Positions 33,103 through 45,226 of a DNA stretch of 64,000 nt are shown piece after piece. The notes below the pieces were generated by a model. The model saw only the letters and a list, made by a program, of their open reading frames with translations, was not told the DNA's origin and did not search any database. Origin of the DNA: Neofusicoccum parvum (Eukaryota > Ascomycota > Dothideomycetes > Botryosphaeriales > Botryosphaeriaceae); contig CP087209.1 in NCBI GenBank assembly GCA_020912385.1, positions 1,488,001 to 1,552,000 on the forward strand, read 5' to 3'. Numbering within the stretch: the first letter of the stretch is position 1; each line of letters opens with the position of its first letter. A program made the translations under genes and the position numbers.

Positions 33103-36100
33103 TGCTGCTGTTGGTGTCCTACATGATTGGCGTCAGCATTGTGGTTCAATGGCGAAGTGCGATGCCCCAGCTTCGTGGTGCGCGTCAGAGCTGACCACCG
33201 AAGACGGGTACCCACCTAGGGTGTGTTTTTGTTGTTGCTTGGGCGGGGCGCTTGCAGCGGGCGGTCAAGCTGAGTGAGCGCTTTCGGAGCGAGCCGTTGT
33301 GAGCTTGCTTGCGCAAAGAAGCTTCTTGCGAAGGCTTGTGCTGTTGCGGCGAGGTGCTGTTGTGACGGAAGAAGTCAGCTCCTGCTGAGCAAACGCAAAG
33401 TGAATGACGGTAGGCAGTGAGAGTCGAAGTTGCGATGTGTAGCGGGAGAGCGACGCAGCTCGGCATAGGCAGATGATGCTGATGCTCAGGAAGGCACGCC
33501 GCAGACGACGCCGAGAACATCCACCGCCTGGTCGAGCTTCACTCAAGCAACTTGCACAACTGAGCCAAGATGGGCGTGGACAGCGAAGTGGAGGCGGAGG
33601 TGCTTGTGTTTGTTTGCAAACGGGCTGCGCCGCGTTGCGAGGGTCTGTGAAGAGCACTCACTTACCTGTGGTGTGCTTGACTGGCTGCAGCGGGGCGGAG
33701 GCAAGGCGAGCTGTGTTGGCTTTGGTCAAGGAAGGGTAGGGGTGCGAGGCCGAGCTTGAGGATGGTTGTTGTGTGGAGGAAGACGGACGGAGGGCGAAGG
33801 CTGAGGGGGGCTTATGTAGGCTGCCGACGCCGGCGGCGGTCACGGCCCAGCGGCGGCACGAGGATGCTGCACGCACGCCGTGGAAGGTACGATGCCCTCC
33901 CGCGGTCTGCTGGTCCACATCGGGCGAGTGTCATGGGAAAGAACGCTACTGTTCAGATCGGAGCTCCAGCGGGCGGCAGAGCCTAGGCCGTCTTCCCCGG
34001 ACAGGTGCACGCTGTCTCAGGCTCTGCGGATACATCGCAGGCCGCGCGAGGCGTCATTATTGGCATTGCGAGACTTGCTTGATGTTGCTGCTTCATCTCG
34101 AACAGTGCCGGTGGAATTGCAGCTATTGCCGCAGTCTTCATTGACGATCAGCCTGGAACCATCGACCAAAGTCGCAGTAGAGCAAAATACAAGCATCGAC
34201 GCCGCCCTGCGACCAGCGCCGCCTTCCATCGAGCCCAAGCAGCACCCTCGTTTCTCCGCAGCAGGTCTCGACAGCGAGCCACATTGTCGCGTCCGAGCAA
34301 AGGTCGCTCGCAGCGTGCAGGCCATCGCAACAAGTCTAAGACACAGAGTCTTACCAGCTCGGGGGACAAGTGGGTCGCAGCGGAAGGCGGCGTCAAAGGC
34401 CATGCAAGAACGAGGTTCAGGTAGGAGTCCCGTTTGACGTTCCGACAAGCTTTGACACCTCTGGCCCCCACATTCAGCCCTACAGCGCTCAGCCCCTGCT
34501 ACCACGAGTCAGGGCCATCTGAAGAACAGAGAGACCACCCGGAGCCTCGAAGGAGCAGTGAGTTGTAATTGAGAGCATCTACTGATCATTCAGGGTGAGA
34601 CTAGGCGGCTACGGCGCAGCGCAAGGTCCTGGCGTTCCAGCGACGCTGCCGTGAACACGACCAGCCTGTGACGAGCTCCCGCGCTCTCCCTCATACTTGC
34701 AACACATCCCACACGGCTCAGATGGCTACGTGACCGAAGAGACAGCATAGGCAGATCTCTCGAGGGTCTGAGAATCTATCGCCGCACGACGATGGATACA
34801 CTGGGTTCGCTGCTGCGACGCGTGCATTTTTCTTCCAAGCAGCAAGACTGATTAGGACACAGGTGAAGGGCCATAATCATCTACCTACATAGAAGAGTGC
34901 ATGTAGATACCATCGAGCACAACCTCCAATGTATATTGCCAAGAAGATGATAGAAAAGGTTACACAGAGCTAGAATCGCAAAGAAGAGCACAACGGATCG
35001 CTCCGGCGCGGCGGCGAGCAGTTCGCACGACGATGGTTCTGCGATGATACAAGGATGTGGTTTGAGGGGGATAATGGCTCCTCAGGGTATTTCATGAGCT
35101 TCCGAGCACTTGCGGCTTCCCTGTCCCAACAGTAAGCGCCAAGAGCCGGCTCTCCTTAGTGGTGAACAAGTCTCGGGGGAGGATCATATCTTGATCATGC
35201 TCTGAGGGAGATGGAAGTACACGAAAGGATTCGTAAGTGATCTTTCGCCTTGAAACTGTGCTCAACGTTTGCGTATTTCTTAAGCGTGTCAGTGTGTATG
35301 AAAATAAATAGTATACGTGGGTTAGAATGGCAACGGCAAGTCTTTAATGAACATACTGTTGAGCCTCTGAGTTTAGTATGTAACCCAGTGCATTGCGTAT
35401 CATCCAGTATGCAAAGTGGTAGTGTTATGACCCACGTGTTCCCAATCGTGTCCGTTTCTGACCCCCCTACCTCTTGTGTATTCCTCCGCTCTCCTGCCTG
35501 CATATGCACAACCATGTGGAACTAACCTATGGAACAGCTAAACACAGCACATGTGAGCCTCCAGAAAGAACAAGGGCACTGATAGTTATGTATTGAGTAG
35601 GTAGTGCCTTTACGACTATCTCCACGGCCAAATGAAACTCGGTTGTGGTACAATACATGTAGTACCATTAAGTGAATAGGATATGTCCCGCGGTCACGGA
35701 GCATACAGCTTGACACTTCTACACGCATACCATCCAAGTACCAAAGTCCCATCCAGAAGCCATATATTTAATCTTTTTTTTTGCATATTGTACATACCCT
35801 CCATTCCCACGCCATCAAAGGAGTTCGGGCTCGAAAGAATATAAAGCAGCGGCGGCAGCAGTAAATCCATCGTGCCTCACCATTTTCTCAAAGCGGATAA
35901 GGAAGAAAAACGCCATCATGCTGCGGAAGACTGGCCCACCCTTTCTTCAACTTTCCCATCATTACTTTGCTTGTCAAAAAAAAAATAAGGTTAGAAAAAA
36001 AGGAATGAGGATCCCACTTTCCAAACTGGTCGAACCTCCCCTTTGCCCGTCGCTATGTCGTAGTGAAAGGAAGGAAATGGAGGAGAAGCAAAAGAGAATG

Positions 36101-36276
36101 AAGAGGAGCGTCCAAGCGCAGGGTATACCGCGCCCATTCTTTTTCATGTCTCAGTCGGTGACCCGGGGTTTCGTATGTGCAGCTGCACCTCAAAGTTTAA
36201 CTTCCCAAAACCACAAACCTGCTTCCACCAGCGCTCTTGCCTTGAGCGTCTCCAAGACCATCACCGTATAAGGTCT
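33103..36276. other. 3.2-kb intergenic region (Argonaute promoter side)
   Basis: This spans the Argonaute upstream region and the 3' flank of RNA14. Frames near 33.0-34.5 kb are overlapping and motif-free, and 34.5-35.9 kb is low in coding signal. No RNA gene or mobile element is visible. Confidence 0.5.
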
Positions 36277-39200
36277 TTAACGGTAGTAAGAGCCAGGACC
36301 GTTCATCGGCATCTGGCCCATCGGCGGCCCCCCGCTAGAAATGTGGCGGAGCGGGTCGATGCGGTGCTGTGGCGGCCAAGTCTGCGGCAGCTGGACTCCG
36401 CGCAGCACGTCGATGACTCGCTCAGGAATGAACCTTGCCGAGTTATACGTATGTGCGGGAGGAATGATGCTGAGGAGAAAGTTGACGTCGCGCGGGAGTG
36501 TTTGCGGTTGCGATCCCGGGGCGCCCGCCTGCGCACTGTTGGCGCCATCACGCCCAATATTGCGGCCCTGCTGCGCGGCCAGGCGCCGACCGGCAGCGCC
36601 CTTGAGCGGCGATTCGCCGCGGGCAATCTTGCGCGGCTGCACGGCTGAGTCGTTGTCCGAGTCATCAGGAACGAAGGGACGCTTGGGTGAGTCGCGTGCC
36701 TGGACAGGCGGAGGACGGGGGGAGTCGATGACGGAGGGAGGAACGGAAGTAACAGGAGCTTGTTGCTGTGGTGCCGGGGCCGTTGGCTGAGGCACTTGTG
36801 TTGGCTGCTCCATGCCCGGAGGTGGCTTCGGTCTTGCTTGCGTGAGAGGTGAGATGATGGGACGGATGGCAGTCGGATCGAAGGAAGGCTTGGAGTAGCG
36901 GTGAGAGAAGTGCGAAAGCTGAGGGTCCTCGGGGAAGAGTTCTGACATGCGCTTCTCGAGCTCTTGGATCTGGCTGAGCTCTCCATAATGAGACTCGTAC
37001 TCGTGAAAGAAGGAATATATAGGCTTGGCTTTCGAGAGCGTCTCAGGCTTCTGCGCTAACCTGCTGACCGTGGTCTTGAAGACAGCACGTGCGTTGGTAA
37101 TGTCGTTCTTTGCGATGAGATGCTTGAGATACTCCAAGGCGAACTCCTCATCCTCAGGGAACAGCTTCATGCCACGCTCCAGAATCTTCGTTGCAGCGGG
37201 ATCGTTGTAGCAGTGGTGCTCAATAAGAGCACTAGCAACATACACATCACTTGTGATGCGTCCGGCCTTCCGAGCATCGGCAAAAACTTGACGGAAACCA
37301 CCAATTTTCTCACCCGGCTTGCCTTTCCCTTGTATCCGGCGCATGGCTCTGATGAGAGCGATCCATGCGAATGAGACTGTCCTGGAGAGAAGCTTGATCT
37401 GTGCTGCATTGCCCTTCTGTATCGCCTCGATCTGGGCCTGAAGTGCGGCTTCCTTAGCCTTAGAAGCACCGTTGCTTTCCTGGTCCTCGTCATCCTCATC
37501 GCCCTCCTCATTATTGTTGTCAGTCTGCTGAGCAAACGCATCCTTGATGCGATTGACCATGTCTGTTTCGCGGGCCTTCGTCTTGTTGATTAATGCGTAC
37601 AGAGCATCGAGAGCCTTCTGATACGGTTCGCGAACGAGCTCGCCACGGCGAACAAGGCTATCCTCACCCTCCTCGTTCGTGGAAGTAATTTCAATCCGAT
37701 CAGCGCGCTTGAAAGCGAGGAGGCAGCTCTCAGGGTTGGCCTCGCAGCCCTTGGCAAGAAAATCGTTGCCTTCCTGCTCCTGGTCGTTCTGGAAGGCAAA
37801 CTCGGATGCATCGTACCACATCTCCGGCCAGAAGCGAAGAGCCATAAGTGCTTGCTTGTAAACGAAGATCACTCGAGACTTAAATGCAGCAGGGTCTTCC
37901 TCCTTCAGCACCAGTGGGTCCTCCTTCTCCCAGGCGATCCACTTCTTCCAGATTTCGACCTGCTTCATGTACTCAAGATCACCGTCAAATCCAAGGGCAG
38001 GGGGCAGCTTCGCAAGGGTCGTCCTGTTCAATTCCCTGGTAATGTTCTCCAATGCAACGATTGAGCTACGAGCAGTCATATACGCAGGGGACTTCTCCTG
38101 TAGAAACTTGCGGCCCTTCACAAAATCGTTAGTCTTAGGCGGACGAGCTGATGCGATCGCCAGGATACTCACAGTGACTTTGTTCAACCCCATCTCAAAG
38201 CGGTCATACTGCTTCCAAAGCGCGGTAACCGCGTCAGTCGGAACGCAGATTGCCTTCTGATAGGCTTTGCGCAGAAGGTCCATCTTCTGCTGGTCCTGCC
38301 AAGTGCTTCCGCCAACATTTCCGGGACCAGACTCGATGAACTCGACGTAATCTTGCCAAAGCTGGCCGGCGTCCTTGTCCATGCCGACGTTCTGAAGAAC
38401 GAAGTCATAGGCCATGGAAACAGTCTGGCGAGCGGTGCCGGTAGGGTCTGCTGTCAGGTTGTTGCGTCTCCGAATGTAAGTCAGGTAAGTGGACCACAGT
38501 TCGACGTGAGGCACCTGGAGGAGCGACTGCTCGAATATGCGCTCCACGCCGTAGAAGTTGTTAGCCTGCAACTCCATGTTCGCGAATGACACCCATTGCT
38601 CGGCCTAGAATCACGTATCAGCTCGAAAAAAGTGCCAAGATAGGGCAATTGGAGCTTACCGCGTGCGGGAAGATCTTGAAGAAGCGCGTGTAGACGCCGC
38701 GGGCTTCGTCGAGCTTGTCGCGCCGCCGGTACTCGTTGATTAGACTCAGCCAGGCGTCCAAGTCGCCGCGCGGGTCCCCCTGAATCCTGTCTTCAAGAAT
38801 GCCGATGCGGTCCTGCGGTAGGCGCGCCTTTGCTGACGGCTGGGCGGCGGCGGCAGCAGCGGCAGCCGCGTGGGTCTGGGACGAGGGATTGACAGACGCA
38901 GCGGAATCAGCAGGAGGAAGTGCGCTTTGAGCGCCATTGGAAACACCTGAAACACCCTGATCTTGTGCAGCTTTATGTATTGGTACATTTGATGATGAAG
39001 GAAGTGCATTGACTGGAGTCTGAGAAACAGAACGCTCTGGCGTATGCGAAGAACCCGGCGCAGAAACCTTCACTCCCTGAGCACCAGCTGCTTTTGCGAC
39101 GGGGGACTCATCCTCATCGTCCTCGTCATCAACGACAAACCCACCCATTGTGCGCGGCGGCTTGGCCTGGGTCTTCTGGTCGGGCGCGGCCGACGCGGTG

Positions 39201-39478
39201 CGCGACGGGGCCTGCGAGGCGGGCTGCGACGGCGTCGGCGTCGACTGGGCGGTCTGCGGCGCCATGGGCGGGGCGCTGGGGTCGTAGGCGGCCGTGTCGG
39301 GCATCAGGGCGGACGGGTCGTAGTCGTCGTCTTCGTCGTCCTCGGCCGGCTCGGCCTGCTGCGAGTCCTGCTGCTGGGCGTCGTCCTGGTGCGGCGGCGG
39401 CTCGCTGCCATTGCCGAAGGCGGCGGCATCGGACTGCAGCGACTGCAGGAAGGCCATCTCGGGGGTCATGTCCGCCAT
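36277..39478 (-). CDS. RNA14: mRNA 3'-end processing protein RNA14 (CstF-77)
   Basis: Exons 38660-39478 and 36277-38604 (donor GTAAGC, acceptor TAG) encode 1,048 residues. Residues 1 to about 230 are acidic and low-complexity (DDEDDDYDPS, poly-Ala). From about 235 the half-a-TPR (HAT) repeats begin (LDAWLSLINEYRRRDKLDEARGVY) and continue through VELWSTYLTYIRRR, LWQDYVEFIE, IWKKWIAWE, EMWYDASEFAF and IYSFFHEYES. The C-terminus is Pro-rich with a KRPFVPDDSD/PRKIARGESPLKG segment and a late conserved block (LPRDVNFLLSIIPPAHTYNSARF) that in yeast contacts Rna15. It is a scaffold of cleavage factor IA for pre-mRNA cleavage and polyadenylation in the nucleus. It diverges from the UNC-50 gene over 505 bp. 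Confidence 0.95.
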
Positions 39479-39983
39479 GGCGCGGGCGGGCTTGGGGGTG
39501 CAGCAGTGAGCTGGAGCTGAAGACGGCGGCAGCTGCTTGGTGCTGTCAGTCGTGGGATCGGCGCTGTGGTCAGACGCGCAGGGACGCGGTCGCAGCGCTG
39601 AGGCGGAGCGGGCGACCGGGCGCGGAGGGTGTGGTGGACGGGCGCGGAGGGTGTGGTGGACGGGCGCCTTTGTCCTCGGGGTGGCGTGGCTGGGGGTGCG
39701 CGTCGGATGGTTGGAGGTGGTGAGTCTGGCTTGGGCGGTACGGAAGCGGAGGCCGTTGGACTTTGCAGCGCGGCGCCAGCTTGTGCTTGTGCTGGTGCTT
39801 GTGCTTGCGCAATGACGCCCGTCCCTTGGCGCTGATCGGCACCTCAACCACTCCGCGCAACACCAGCACGCATCCCAGCTGGCCCCCGAAGCTCGACGTG
39901 TCACCTCCCGGCACACCCAGCCCGCCTCGCCCGCCGACCGCTGCCGCCGCCCTCCGCGCGCCCGCATTGACACGCCCGCCGCC
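39479..39983. promoter_or_regulatory. 505-bp bidirectional promoter (RNA14 / UNC-50)
   Basis: The interval between the two divergent start codons. It holds a perfect tandem duplication of a 22-nt unit (39619-39662, starting GGGCGCGGAGGG) and a TGTGCT/TGGTGCT short repeat around 39779-39808. No TATA box is evident. Confidence 0.5.
39619..39662. repeat. Two tandem copies of a 22-nt unit in a bidirectional promoter
   Basis: The 22-nt unit starting GGGCGCGGAGGGTGTGG occurs twice in exact tandem, about 145-185 bp from the RNA14 start. It could duplicate a binding site or be a replication-slippage product. Confidence 0.8.
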
Positions 39984-41046
39984 ATGAACCCGCAGATCTC
40001 GCTGCCTCGCCATGGCGCGCCCTCGACCAACTTCGGCGGCACCGTGCCCAGCAATCGCCGCCAGGGCATCAAGATGCCGCGCTTCTTCAAGCGCCTGTTC
40101 AAGTTCCCGCAGATGGACTTCGAGACCGCCGTCTGGGAGATGATGAGCCTCATAATAGCTCCCAAGAAGGTCTTCCGCTCCATCTACTACCACGTAAGCC
40201 CTCCCGCGACTCTTGCGACAACAGCTCGCTGACCCGCTGCGCAGAAACGTGCCACTCCCCAGCCCCTCCCCTACCTCCTCCCCGTGCTGACGCGCAGCTC
40301 CAGAGACAAAGAACACATGGCACCGGCCTGACCCCGCCTTCACCTACCTGCTCTCCTTCTTCCTGATCCTGACCTCGTTGGCCTGGGGCCTGGCCTACGC
40401 CGACGGCTTCGGGAAGACGCTGCGCATAATGCTGGTCTTCGTCTTTGTGCATTTCATCGGCCTATCTCTCGCCGTCGCGACGGCTGCGTACTTCCTGGTC
40501 GGAAGGCTACTGGGACCAGGCGTGCCCGGCTTGCCCGGACGGCGGAGACAAGGGCTCTTTGTGCAGCCCGGCGACGGCGAGCAGCTGGAGTTTGGATATT
40601 GCTTCGACGTGAGTCTTGGCCACACCGAGAGTCCCAGGCAGAGAACCTCCCGCAGACTGACTCTCGGCTCTCCAGGTTTCGATACGCGCATTCTTCCCCG
40701 TGTGGTTCTTCCTCTACGTCATCCAGTTCCTCCTCATGCCTCTCATCGCGCGCGACTTCTGGGTCTCGTCGCTCGTCGGCAACTCGCTGTACCTGCTGGC
40801 TTTCGGGTACTATGCGGTCATCACCTTCCTGGGCTACAACGGTATTCCCTCCACCCAAGACAATCGAGCTCGACACAGCTGCTAATCCCAACCGTAGCTC
40901 TTCCTTTCCTCCACCACACCGAGCTTCTCCTGGCTCCAGTTGCTGTGTTCACCATCCTCTGGTTCATCAGCCTGTTCGGTGCGAACCTGCCGAAGCACCT
41001 CGCTCCCGTCTTGTGGGCCGGCGCGAAGCTGCGCAAGTCCGTGTGA
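39984..41046 (+). CDS. GMH1: UNC-50/GMH1-family Golgi membrane protein
   Basis: Five exons (39984-40193, 40245-40248, 40304-40608, 40676-40841, 40898-41046) encode 277 residues. Diagnostic blocks are FFKRLFKFPQMDFETAVWEM, IIAPKKVFRSIYYHKQTKNTWHRPDPAF, GYCFDV, FPVWFFLYVIQF, LVGNSLYLLAFGYY and FLGYNALPFL. Five or six hydrophobic helices are visible. Yeast Gmh1 and animal UNC-50 are ER/Golgi proteins; Gmh1 binds the ARF-GEF Gea1, and UNC-50 supports receptor trafficking. The KQ of KQTK is supplied by a 4-nt exon (AAAC) between two complete introns of 51 and 55 nt, each with its own CTGAC branch point. Skipping it would shift the frame, and a rescue using the next AG would delete KQ. Both the family and the splice are well supported by the conserved KQTK motif. 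Confidence 0.92.
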
Positions 41047-41518
41047 TGTACAACCACCAACCAAGCAAAGACCTGCGTTTGCATGTTGCAATTATAGCGA
41101 ATTAATCTCGGCATAGGCTGGGCGTTTTGGCTTTTGTTCTTTGGACTCGGTTGGATTGGTGTGGATGCGTGTTTTGTACAGTATCAAGCATGGTTCTTCA
41201 AAAACGGTTGGGTTTTCGTTAACAATCCGTCTTGCATTTGAGGCCCGGATGGGTCAACTCGCTTCATTCAAGATCTAAGTGAATTTACAGTTTGGTTGTT
41301 GGTGTAAGGATTTCTGGTATTAGGCATATCAAGGATTGGCGTTTCTCACTGCATTTGTATTTAGTGTATGCTCTTTCATCTTATCTTTCTCTAATCACAG
41401 CCATCTCTTGACTGATATATCGTACAAAACTTCCAGTAGCTTCTATGCCCTCATACACTTACAGCATTCTATCTACGCAAAGCCCCCGATAACGAATTGA
41501 GCTGAGAAACCCGCATAC
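41047..41518. other. Convergent 3' intergenic region (UNC-50 / mtIF2)
   Basis: 472 bp, T-rich, between two convergent genes. It probably carries both polyadenylation regions. I see nothing else. Confidence 0.5.
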
Positions 41519-44500
41519 CTACAAATACCTCTTCTCGAACCTCTCCTCATAGCACTGAATCGAGTCGCCCGGCTGGGCGTCTCCCCACTCCTCAAACGCC
41601 ATGCCGCACTCGGAGCCCTTACGCATCTCCGTGACGTCCTTCTTGACCTGCTTGAGCGAGGAAATCGTGCCTGCAGAACCCAACGACATTAGCTCATCGC
41701 TCTCCGGAAAAGGGGAACGAAAGGGGGGGAACATACCTTCATAGACCTTCTCCTCCCCCCTAAGCACCCTGGCCTTGCTCCCCCTCTGCACGGTCCCGTT
41801 CGTCACCCTGCAACCCGCAATGGCCATCGTCTGCTTCTTGCCTAGGGCGATGCTGAAGACCTGCAGCACGCTCGCCTCGCCGCTGACGCGCTGGACGACG
41901 AGCGGCTCCAGGCGCTCGCTCAGCACGCCCTTGACGTCGTCGACGAGGCGGTAGATGACGTTCTGCTCGAGCACGCGCACGCCCTTGCTCTCCGCCATCC
42001 GCGCCAGGCGCGAGTCGAGCGCCACGTTGAACGACACGATATGCCCGCCCGCCGTCGCCGCGTACTCGATGTCGAACTCGGACACGCCGCCCACGCCCGA
42101 CCGGATCACCCGCGGCCGCACCTCGCCGTTGCCCACCGTCATCACGTAGTCGACCACCGCCTCCACCGAGCCCGACACGTCGGCCTTCACGATGAACGGC
42201 ACCTCCACCACGCCCGACGCCTCCTTCTCCGCCGCCTCGGCCGCCGCCACCGCAGCTTCCGGGTCGGCTTCGCCGGCCTCGGCCGCGGCGGCGAGGGCTT
42301 CTTCGCGCTCGCGCTTCTCGTGCTCCAGACGGCGGGCTTCGTTGATGGCTTCCACGTCCTTGGCCATTTGCACACGCTCGGCATTCGCTTCGCGGTACTC
42401 GACCACTTCGGTGGCGCGCTGCTCGTCCGGCGCTTCAAGGACCTCGTCGCCGGCTTCGGGTTGGCCGCGCCAGCCATCAATCTCGGCAGGCATACCCGGG
42501 CCGACGGAAGAGATATTGGCACCGGCTTCATTACGGATGGAGCGAACGCGAGCGAAGGTCTTCCCGGCGACAACAATTGAGCCGACCCTGAGTGTTCCGC
42601 GGCGGACGAGAATGGTAGCAACCTTACCAGACTTTTTGGTCGTAGCCTCAAGGATCCACCCCTCCACGGGCCCATCGGTGTTCGCGCGGTGGTCGAGAAT
42701 CTCGGAGAGCGTAATGGCCGCCTCCTCGAGGTCCTTCATGCCCTGGCCAGTTTTGCCACTCACGGGAATGGCCTGGACGTCTCCGCCGAAATCCTCAACA
42801 TCAACACCATGACGTGAGAGATCTTGCTTGACACGCTCCGGGTTGGCCCCTTCCTTGTCAATCTTGTTGATCGCAACAATGATGGGGACACGAGCGGCCT
42901 TGGCATGCTTGATAGCCTCAATAGTCTGCGGCTTAACACTGTCGTCGGCGGCAACGACAAGAATGACAATGTCCGTGACATTGGCGCCGCGCTGACGCAT
43001 GTTCAGGAAAGCAGCGTGGCCAGGAGTATCAAGGAAAGTGATGGTTTTGCCAGCCGAGAGGGGAACGCTGAAGGCACCGATGTGCTGAGTAATGCCACCA
43101 AACTCGGTTGCCGCGACAGATGACTTCCGCAGAAAGTCGAGAAGGGTTGTCTTCCCGTGATCGACGTGGCCCATAATTGTCACGACAGGCGGGCGGGTTG
43201 GTAGAATCGTTTTATCCTCCGGCTCCGGTGCAGGGTATAGATCGAGGTCATCCGCAGGGTCGGCTGCGACAGGCTCAAAGTTGTACTCCATAGCGATAAG
43301 CCCGGCGTTCTCGGCGTTGAGAATGTCGTCGTTCATAACGTCTTCGAATCCAAGCTCTTCCATCTTGCGGACTAGGTCTTCTGTGCGCACTCTGAGCAAG
43401 TTTGCCAAATTGACAATACTGAGGTACTCCGGAAGATAGATTGGAGTGGGAGGAGCCACCTCCATAGCACGCTGCTTCTTTTTATCCTTCTTCGACTTGC
43501 GCTCAACGCGGCTGGTGTTGAACTCATCTTCCTTGTATCCTGATGCCTTATTCCGACCTCCCTTAACTTTCCGCTTGCGCGGACCATCATCTTCCTCGGC
43601 CGCGGCAAACTTCGAGAACCTGTTAGCACGCTCGCGCTGCCTCACCTGCTCGGCCGCAGCCTCTCGTTGCTCCATCTCTCCCGATTGAGACTCCTGGGAT
43701 TTTCCAGTCCTTTCTACAGCGGTCGCTTTGTGGTCTTCGGGTGTGCCCGAAAATCGATCTCTCAAGGCATCGCGCTCAGCGTTTTGGCTTGGCTCTGGAC
43801 GAGGCTGGCTCTTAAAAGAAAATTGAGTTGGAGACGAGTCGAGTGTCCTGAACTGAGCCCTCAAGGCTTCGTTCTCTGTATCTCTGCCGGAGGATTGAGT
43901 GCCGGTTGTGGTAGGCTGGGGATTAAATGATAGTGGACTTCGGAGACTTGAGAGCCCACTAAACTGGGCCCTCAAGGCTTGGTTCTCTGCATCTCCGCCG
44001 GAGGATTGAGTGCTAGCTGTAGCAGGCCGAGAGAAATCTTGAGACTGTGCCGTCTGTGGCCCATTCGACGCTGCATCGCTCTTCGCTGTCTCGTCCGGTT
44101 TTTGGATGTTGAACCGCTTCATGAGCCGATCTTGCTCCTCTCGCCGCTGCTCCTCCGATCTCAAAGGCACAAAACTTCGGCTTCCCGCATGTCTCTGCCG
44201 CCCCTGGCCCTCCTGCAACCCATTGTTCCTGTCCTGGCCGCGCTGTGACGGCTGGCTCTTAGATCTCAAGTGCTTCCACTGTGAGACCTTACTCGGGTCA
44301 AAGTCCGCATCTTGTTGCGGCTGGTGGTGGTGTTGTGCCGACTCGAGCCTGCTTCTGTACTGTGCTCGACGCTCGTTCCGCGGTGTTCTTGCACTCACTT
44401 CACCAGTGCCACTGCCTCTATGCATATGGAAGGATATCTTCAGACTTCGCGGCGGCGCGGACGATTGTGGCGGTGGTGCCGGAGGTTCAGCTTTCGGCTT

Positions 44501-44869
44501 GAACTTGGCCAGCAGCGCTTGCTTCTCGGCATCGAGGACGGCCCGGGAGGAGTGGATGCCGCGGCGTCGCTGGGCGTATCGCGTGGCGGGGGCGGAGGAG
44601 AGGGCGAGAGTGTCGCCGCCGCCGAGGCGGCTTGCGCAGAAGACGCACACGTTCTGCGTCGACGACGCCTTTTTCGAGGCATTAGCTGGCTTGTTCTGAT
44701 GGGGGAATGGGAGGTAAGGCACACTCTGAGGGCTTGTTTGCGCATCATTGGCGCGGGAAGAACGTGCAATTGAAGGGTTGGAGCTCGAGATGGCGTGCAG
44801 CTTTCCCGCGGATGAGGAATCCGAGTGGTGAGCACGGCGCGGCGGAAGAATCGCGGTCACACTTTTCAC
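41519..44869 (-). CDS. IFM1: Mitochondrial translation initiation factor IF-2
   Basis: Exons 41737-44869 and 41519-41670 encode 1,094 residues; the 66-nt intron has no stop in frame. The GTPase domain starts near residue 560: G1 GHVDHGKTT, the [11 protein letters not shown] switch, G3 DTPGHAAF, G4 NKID and G5 SGKTG. Domain II and the C-terminal fMet-tRNA-binding beta-barrels follow ([26 protein letters not shown]). An IF2 N-terminal-type block ([26 protein letters not shown]) precedes the G domain. The first 450 residues are long, basic and low-complexity, with a Cys75-x2-Cys78 pair and an Arg-rich RRGIHSSR segment typical of mitochondrial import. Three tandem repeats of 33-37 residues carrying ALRAQF-like cores lie near 299, 336 and 369. 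The factor places initiator tRNA on the mitochondrial small subunit. Confidence 0.93.
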   Translation of the reverse strand: MKSVTAILPPRRAHHSDSSSAGKLHAISSSNPSIARSSRANDAQTSPQSVPYLPFPHQNKPANASKKASSTQNVCVFCASRLGGGDTLALSSAPATRYAQRRRGIHSSRAVLDAEKQALLAKFKPKAEPPAPPPQSSAPPRSLKISFHMHRGSGTGEVSARTPRNERRAQYRSRLESAQHHHQPQQDADFDPSKVSQWKHLRSKSQPSQRGQDRNNGLQEGQGRQRHAGSRSFVPLRSEEQRREEQDRLMKRFNIQKPDETAKSDAASNGPQTAQSQDFSRPATASTQSSGGDAENQALRAQFSGLSSLRSPLSFNPQPTTTGTQSSGRDTENEALRAQFRTLDSSPTQFSFKSQPRPEPSQNAERDALRDRFSGTPEDHKATAVERTGKSQESQSGEMEQREAAAEQVRQRERANRFSKFAAAEEDDGPRKRKVKGGRNKASGYKEDEFNTSRVERKSKKDKKKQRAMEVAPPTPIYLPEYLSIVNLANLLRVRTEDLVRKMEELGFEDVMNDDILNAENAGLIAMEYNFEPVAADPADDLDLYPAPEPEDKTILPTRPPVVTIMGHVDHGKTTLLDFLRKSSVAATEFGGITQHIGAFSVPLSAGKTITFLDTPGHAAFLNMRQRGANVTDIVILVVAADDSVKPQTIEAIKHAKAARVPIIVAINKIDKEGANPERVKQDLSRHGVDVEDFGGDVQAIPVSGKTGQGMKDLEEAAITLSEILDHRANTDGPVEGWILEATTKKSGKVATILVRRGTLRVGSIVVAGKTFARVRSIRNEAGANISSVGPGMPAEIDGWRGQPEAGDEVLEAPDEQRATEVVEYREANAERVQMAKDVEAINEARRLEHEKREREEALAAAAEAGEADPEAAVAAAEAAEKEASGVVEVPFIVKADVSGSVEAVVDYVMTVGNGEVRPRVIRSGVGGVSEFDIEYAATAGGHIVSFNVALDSRLARMAESKGVRVLEQNVIYRLVDDVKGVLSERLEPLVVQRVSGEASVLQVFSIALGKKQTMAIAGCRVTNGTVQRGSKARVLRGEEKVYEGMFPPFRSPFPESDELMSLGSAGTISSLKQVKKDVTEMRKGSECGMAFEEWGDAQPGDSIQCYEERFEKRYL
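43757..44020 (-). repeat. Coding minisatellite in mtIF2: three units of 99-111 nt
   Basis: The block beginning CTCAAGGC recurs at about 43761, 43860 and 43971, spacing 99 and 111 nt (33 and 37 codons). The two distal units are about 90% identical over some 60 nt. Each encodes an (A/T)E-x2-ALR-x2-F core. All spacings keep frame. Confidence 0.75.
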
Positions 44870-45226
44870 GAGTCATGCCGCTGACCATCGCCGCCAACCT
44901 GATTCGTCCCCCATGGCCGATGGCAGTCGCATTCACTGCCGTCGATTTGCACCATGTCCTCGCTTCTTTGCGTGGATACAGATACGTTGTCGATTGGAGG
45001 CAGTTTGCGTCCAATTGTGGATGTTCCTCGATGAAAGAATGAACCGCTATCACTGTGCATAGGTAGGGAGACTTGACTCTCATCAGACCAACAGGGTATT
45101 TCATTTGGTTTACTAGTGGTATCGAACGTGTCCATCAAACCCATCAAACATAAACTACGTCATTACGCCTCCCACGTTTTAATCTAGGTATCCGTCATCT
45201 CTCCCACATGCTCCGCCGTGGCGCGC
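44870..45226. other. Intergenic region between mtIF2 start and PTR2 end
   Basis: 357 bp between two genes on the same strand. It holds the presumed mtIF2 promoter and the PTR2 3' flank. I see no further signal. Confidence 0.5.
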
